A stretch of 64,000 nt of DNA from Wolbachia endosymbiont (group A) of Rhinocyllus conicus (GTDB lineage: Bacteria > Pseudomonadota > Alphaproteobacteria > Rickettsiales > Anaplasmataceae): contig NZ_OX366349.1 in the NCBI RefSeq assembly GCF_947250775.1, forward strand, positions 1,488,001 through 1,552,000, in the 5' to 3' direction. Of this stretch, positions 62,438 through 64,000 are shown piece after piece (positions within the stretch are counted from its first letter, which is position 1; every line of letters starts with the position of its first letter). The notes under the pieces are model-generated. The model made no database searches. It saw only the letters and a program-made list of their open reading frames with translations, and had not been told where the DNA came from. A program made the position numbers and the translations under genes.

Positions 62438-63700
62438 AAAAAGCATCTGGTGTTTTAAGCTTAAGCATTAGGTGGAGAAGGGAATAACTTTGAAGATTAT
62501 CTTAGATATAAAATCTGTTAGCAAGACAAGAGTTCCCTTCTCAAAAGTACAGGCTGGACGGTATCATAGAAAGACCTAAATGGTTCTAATTCTGTATTCA
62601 CAAGGTAAGCCTTACTTTTCATTTTTAATAGTAGTATATGGAGTTACATATGATCAACAACTTTTTAGGTATAGATGTTTCAAAAGAACACTTTGATGTT
62701 TCTCTCTCATTTATAAGTAAAAAAGGAAAACGTGAAACTAGAAAACGGAAGTTTAAAAACGATGATACAGGGTTTCAAGGTTTGCTGAACTTTCTACAAA
62801 AACATAATGTAGAAGAAGTAAAAGCTTGCATGGAATTCACGGGTTGTTATAGCGAGGCTTTAGCTGAATTTCTATACAATGCTGGACATTTTGTTAGTGT
62901 TGTAAACCCAGCTTGCATAAGATTTTATGCAAAAAGTAAGCTTACACGACAAAAAAATGATCAGATTGATGCAGAGATTATTGCAGATTATTGTCAAAAA
63001 CAGGAACCTTCCCGTTGGATGCCACCATCTCCTAAAAAGAAAAAATTAAAACATCTTTATCGTTGCTCAGATGCGTTAAAAAATGAGTTAACATTAGTAA
63101 ATAATCATTTAGAAAAAAAAGAGAGACTATCTGAAGAAGTTGTAAATGCTTGGGAAAGCCTTGCAATGCACATAGAACAATCAATAGAAACAATAAAAAA
63201 CTCCATACGTGAACTATTAAAACAACACAAAGATTTGTTGGAGGACTTTCAACTCCTATTAACTATTCCAGGAATAGGAGAAGAATCAGCAATAGCTATT
63301 TTAGCTGAAATTCCTGATATAAAAGCCTTTATAAATGCCAGGCAATTGGCAGCATACGCTGGAACTATACCACGAAATATAACATCAGGCTCATCTGTAC
63401 ATGCCAAGCCCAGATTAAGTAAAACCGGTTTACAAACATTACGTAAGGCAATGTATTTTCCTGCTATAGTAGCTAAGAATCACAATCCTATTGTTATGAC
63501 TTTTTGCGAAAAATTAAAAGAAAAAGGCAAGCATGCTATGTCTATAGTTGGTGCTGCAATGCGTAAGTTACTTCATATAGTCTTTGGTGTTTTAAGTTCA
63601 AGAAAGGCTTTTGACCCAGATCATATCAAGAACTACAGAGCTAGAAGGTTGAATAAAGGTTTAGTACTTTAAAATTAAAAAATGCTTCCAATCTATATTA
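62430..63700 (+). mobile_element. IS110-family insertion sequence 2 (about 1.27 kb)
   Basis: Left edge is where the tail E frame breaks (about 62430). Right edge is before the repeated TTAGAATTTTATTTTTTAGG block at 63714. It has a non-coding upstream end of about 210 bp, a candidate bridge RNA region, and one transposase. Ends are approximate. Confidence 0.7.
62650..63672 (+). CDS. IS110-family transposase (distinct from the first)
   Basis: About 340 residues from ATG 62650 (GGAG upstream; the frame extends to ATG 62638). NFLGIDVSKEHFDVSLS (first Asp), CMEFTGCYSEALAEFLY (Glu), DQIDAEIIADYCQ (Asp pair), LLTIPGIGEESAIAILAEIP, QLAAYAGTIPRNITSGSSVH. Only about 25 percent similar to the 11951 transposase by eye. 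Frame intact. Confidence 0.92.
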   Translation: MINNFLGIDVSKEHFDVSLSFISKKGKRETRKRKFKNDDTGFQGLLNFLQKHNVEEVKACMEFTGCYSEALAEFLYNAGHFVSVVNPACIRFYAKSKLTRQKNDQIDAEIIADYCQKQEPSRWMPPSPKKKKLKHLYRCSDALKNELTLVNNHLEKKERLSEEVVNAWESLAMHIEQSIETIKNSIRELLKQHKDLLEDFQLLLTIPGIGEESAIAILAEIPDIKAFINARQLAAYAGTIPRNITSGSSVHAKPRLSKTGLQTLRKAMYFPAIVAKNHNPIVMTFCEKLKEKGKHAMSIVGAAMRKLLHIVFGVLSSRKAFDPDHIKNYRARRLNKGLVL

Positions 63701-63744
63701 ATTACAAAAGACTTTAGAATTTTATTTTTTAGGAGTGTAAACTT

Positions 63745-64000
63745 ATGCAAACAATAATACTCAATAATCCAATAACAGTTGATGGGGTTTCTGTTGCAGA
63801 GCTAACTATTAGGCGTCCAAAAGTTAGGGATTATTTGGCAATTGAACGCTTAAATGGTAGTGACTTGAGTAAGGAAATCACCCTAACTGCAAATTTAACA
63901 TCGGTTACGAAGGAAACTGTAGAAGAGTTGGATATTGCAGACTATGCTAAAGTACAAGAAGTGCTAAAGGATTTTTTTTCACCGATTATACAAAAAACTT
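63745..64000 (+). CDS. Tail assembly chaperone gpE, second prophage (cut by window end)
   Basis: ATG 63745 encodes MQTIILNNPITVDGVSVAEL, TIRRPKVRDYLAIERLNGS, KETVEELDIADYAKVQEVLK, DFF, closely like the 43273 gene. The slippery T TTT TTT is conserved at 63972-63978. A neighbouring tail module of another WO prophage is expected to the right. Confidence 0.85.
   Translation, partial: MQTIILNNPITVDGVSVAELTIRRPKVRDYLAIERLNGSDLSKEITLTANLTSVTKETVEELDIADYAKVQEVLKDFFSPIIQKT

Overview
The window is AT-rich DNA that reads as a Wolbachia (Rickettsiales, Anaplasmataceae) chromosome carrying a large, decayed phage WO prophage. The grounds are the core genes lepA (left) and ligA (right), the lambda-like head plus P2-like contractile tail typical of WO, many ankyrin-repeat genes, the patatin and phospholipase D cargo, double-HTH XRE regulators, and a heavy load of insertion sequences. 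Species and strain cannot be fixed from the sequence alone.

Layout. 1-2.4 kb: host genes ending with lepA. 2.7-3.8 kb: IS630 element, copy 1. 3.9-7.5 kb, minus strand: a frameshifted small membrane protein gene, a large serine recombinase, a DUF2924 gene and two tandem ankyrin genes. 7.6-13.6 kb, minus: baseplate and tail-end genes (I, J, gp25/W, PAAR, V, a terminator-like protein, a minor tail gene split by an IS110 element, a FII-like joining protein). 13.7-22.7 kb, minus: lambda-like head module (capsid E, decoration D, S49 protease C, portal B, GH25 lysozyme, gpW, terminase large subunit, an ankyrin gene split by a 326-bp MITE, Nu1-like small terminase). 22.7-24.5 kb, minus: ParB-methyltransferase and RuvC-like resolvase. 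24.5-32.1 kb, plus: replication and recombination module (primase-helicase, candidate origin, phage sigma factor, Sak4-like ATPase, RepA-like helicase, a conserved protein, and a chimeric primase-helicase with a damaged TOPRIM site). 32.1-34.4 kb, minus: two overlapping genes of unknown function. 34.6-47.5 kb, plus: receptor-side and tail module (fibres, broken sheath, tube, a toxin-antitoxin pair, E/E', tape measure, U, X, D). 47.6-54.2 kb: cargo (ankyrin, holin-like, PLD, IS-split patatin, Lys-rich membrane protein, decayed Dam methylase, MITE-split ankyrin). 54.3-58.3 kb: XRE regulator, ligA, XRE fragment, XRE regulator. 58.7-60.3 kb: an Rpn/PD-(D/E)XK gene interrupted by a 3'-truncated group II intron. 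60.4-64 kb: a second, different large serine recombinase followed by two partial copies of the tail E gene separated by another IS110 element, probably the edge of a second WO prophage.

How it fits together. Four transcription units (minus head/tail operon, plus primase operon, plus Sak4/helicase operon, plus tail-fibre operon) begin with the same composite motif: two TGAAC-type half-sites exactly 22 bp apart, followed by TATAT-rich DNA and usually a G-run. That looks like one prophage regulon, and the prophage encodes its own sigma-like factor between two of these promoters. The sheath, tail fibre, minor tail protein and several cargo genes are broken, so this copy is probably defective as a virion producer, although the head, terminase and replication genes look intact.

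Least explained parts: the two-gene cassette at 32.1-34.4 kb, the shared promoter motif, the chimeric TOPRIM-damaged primase-helicase, and the 326-bp MITE family with 9-bp target duplications.
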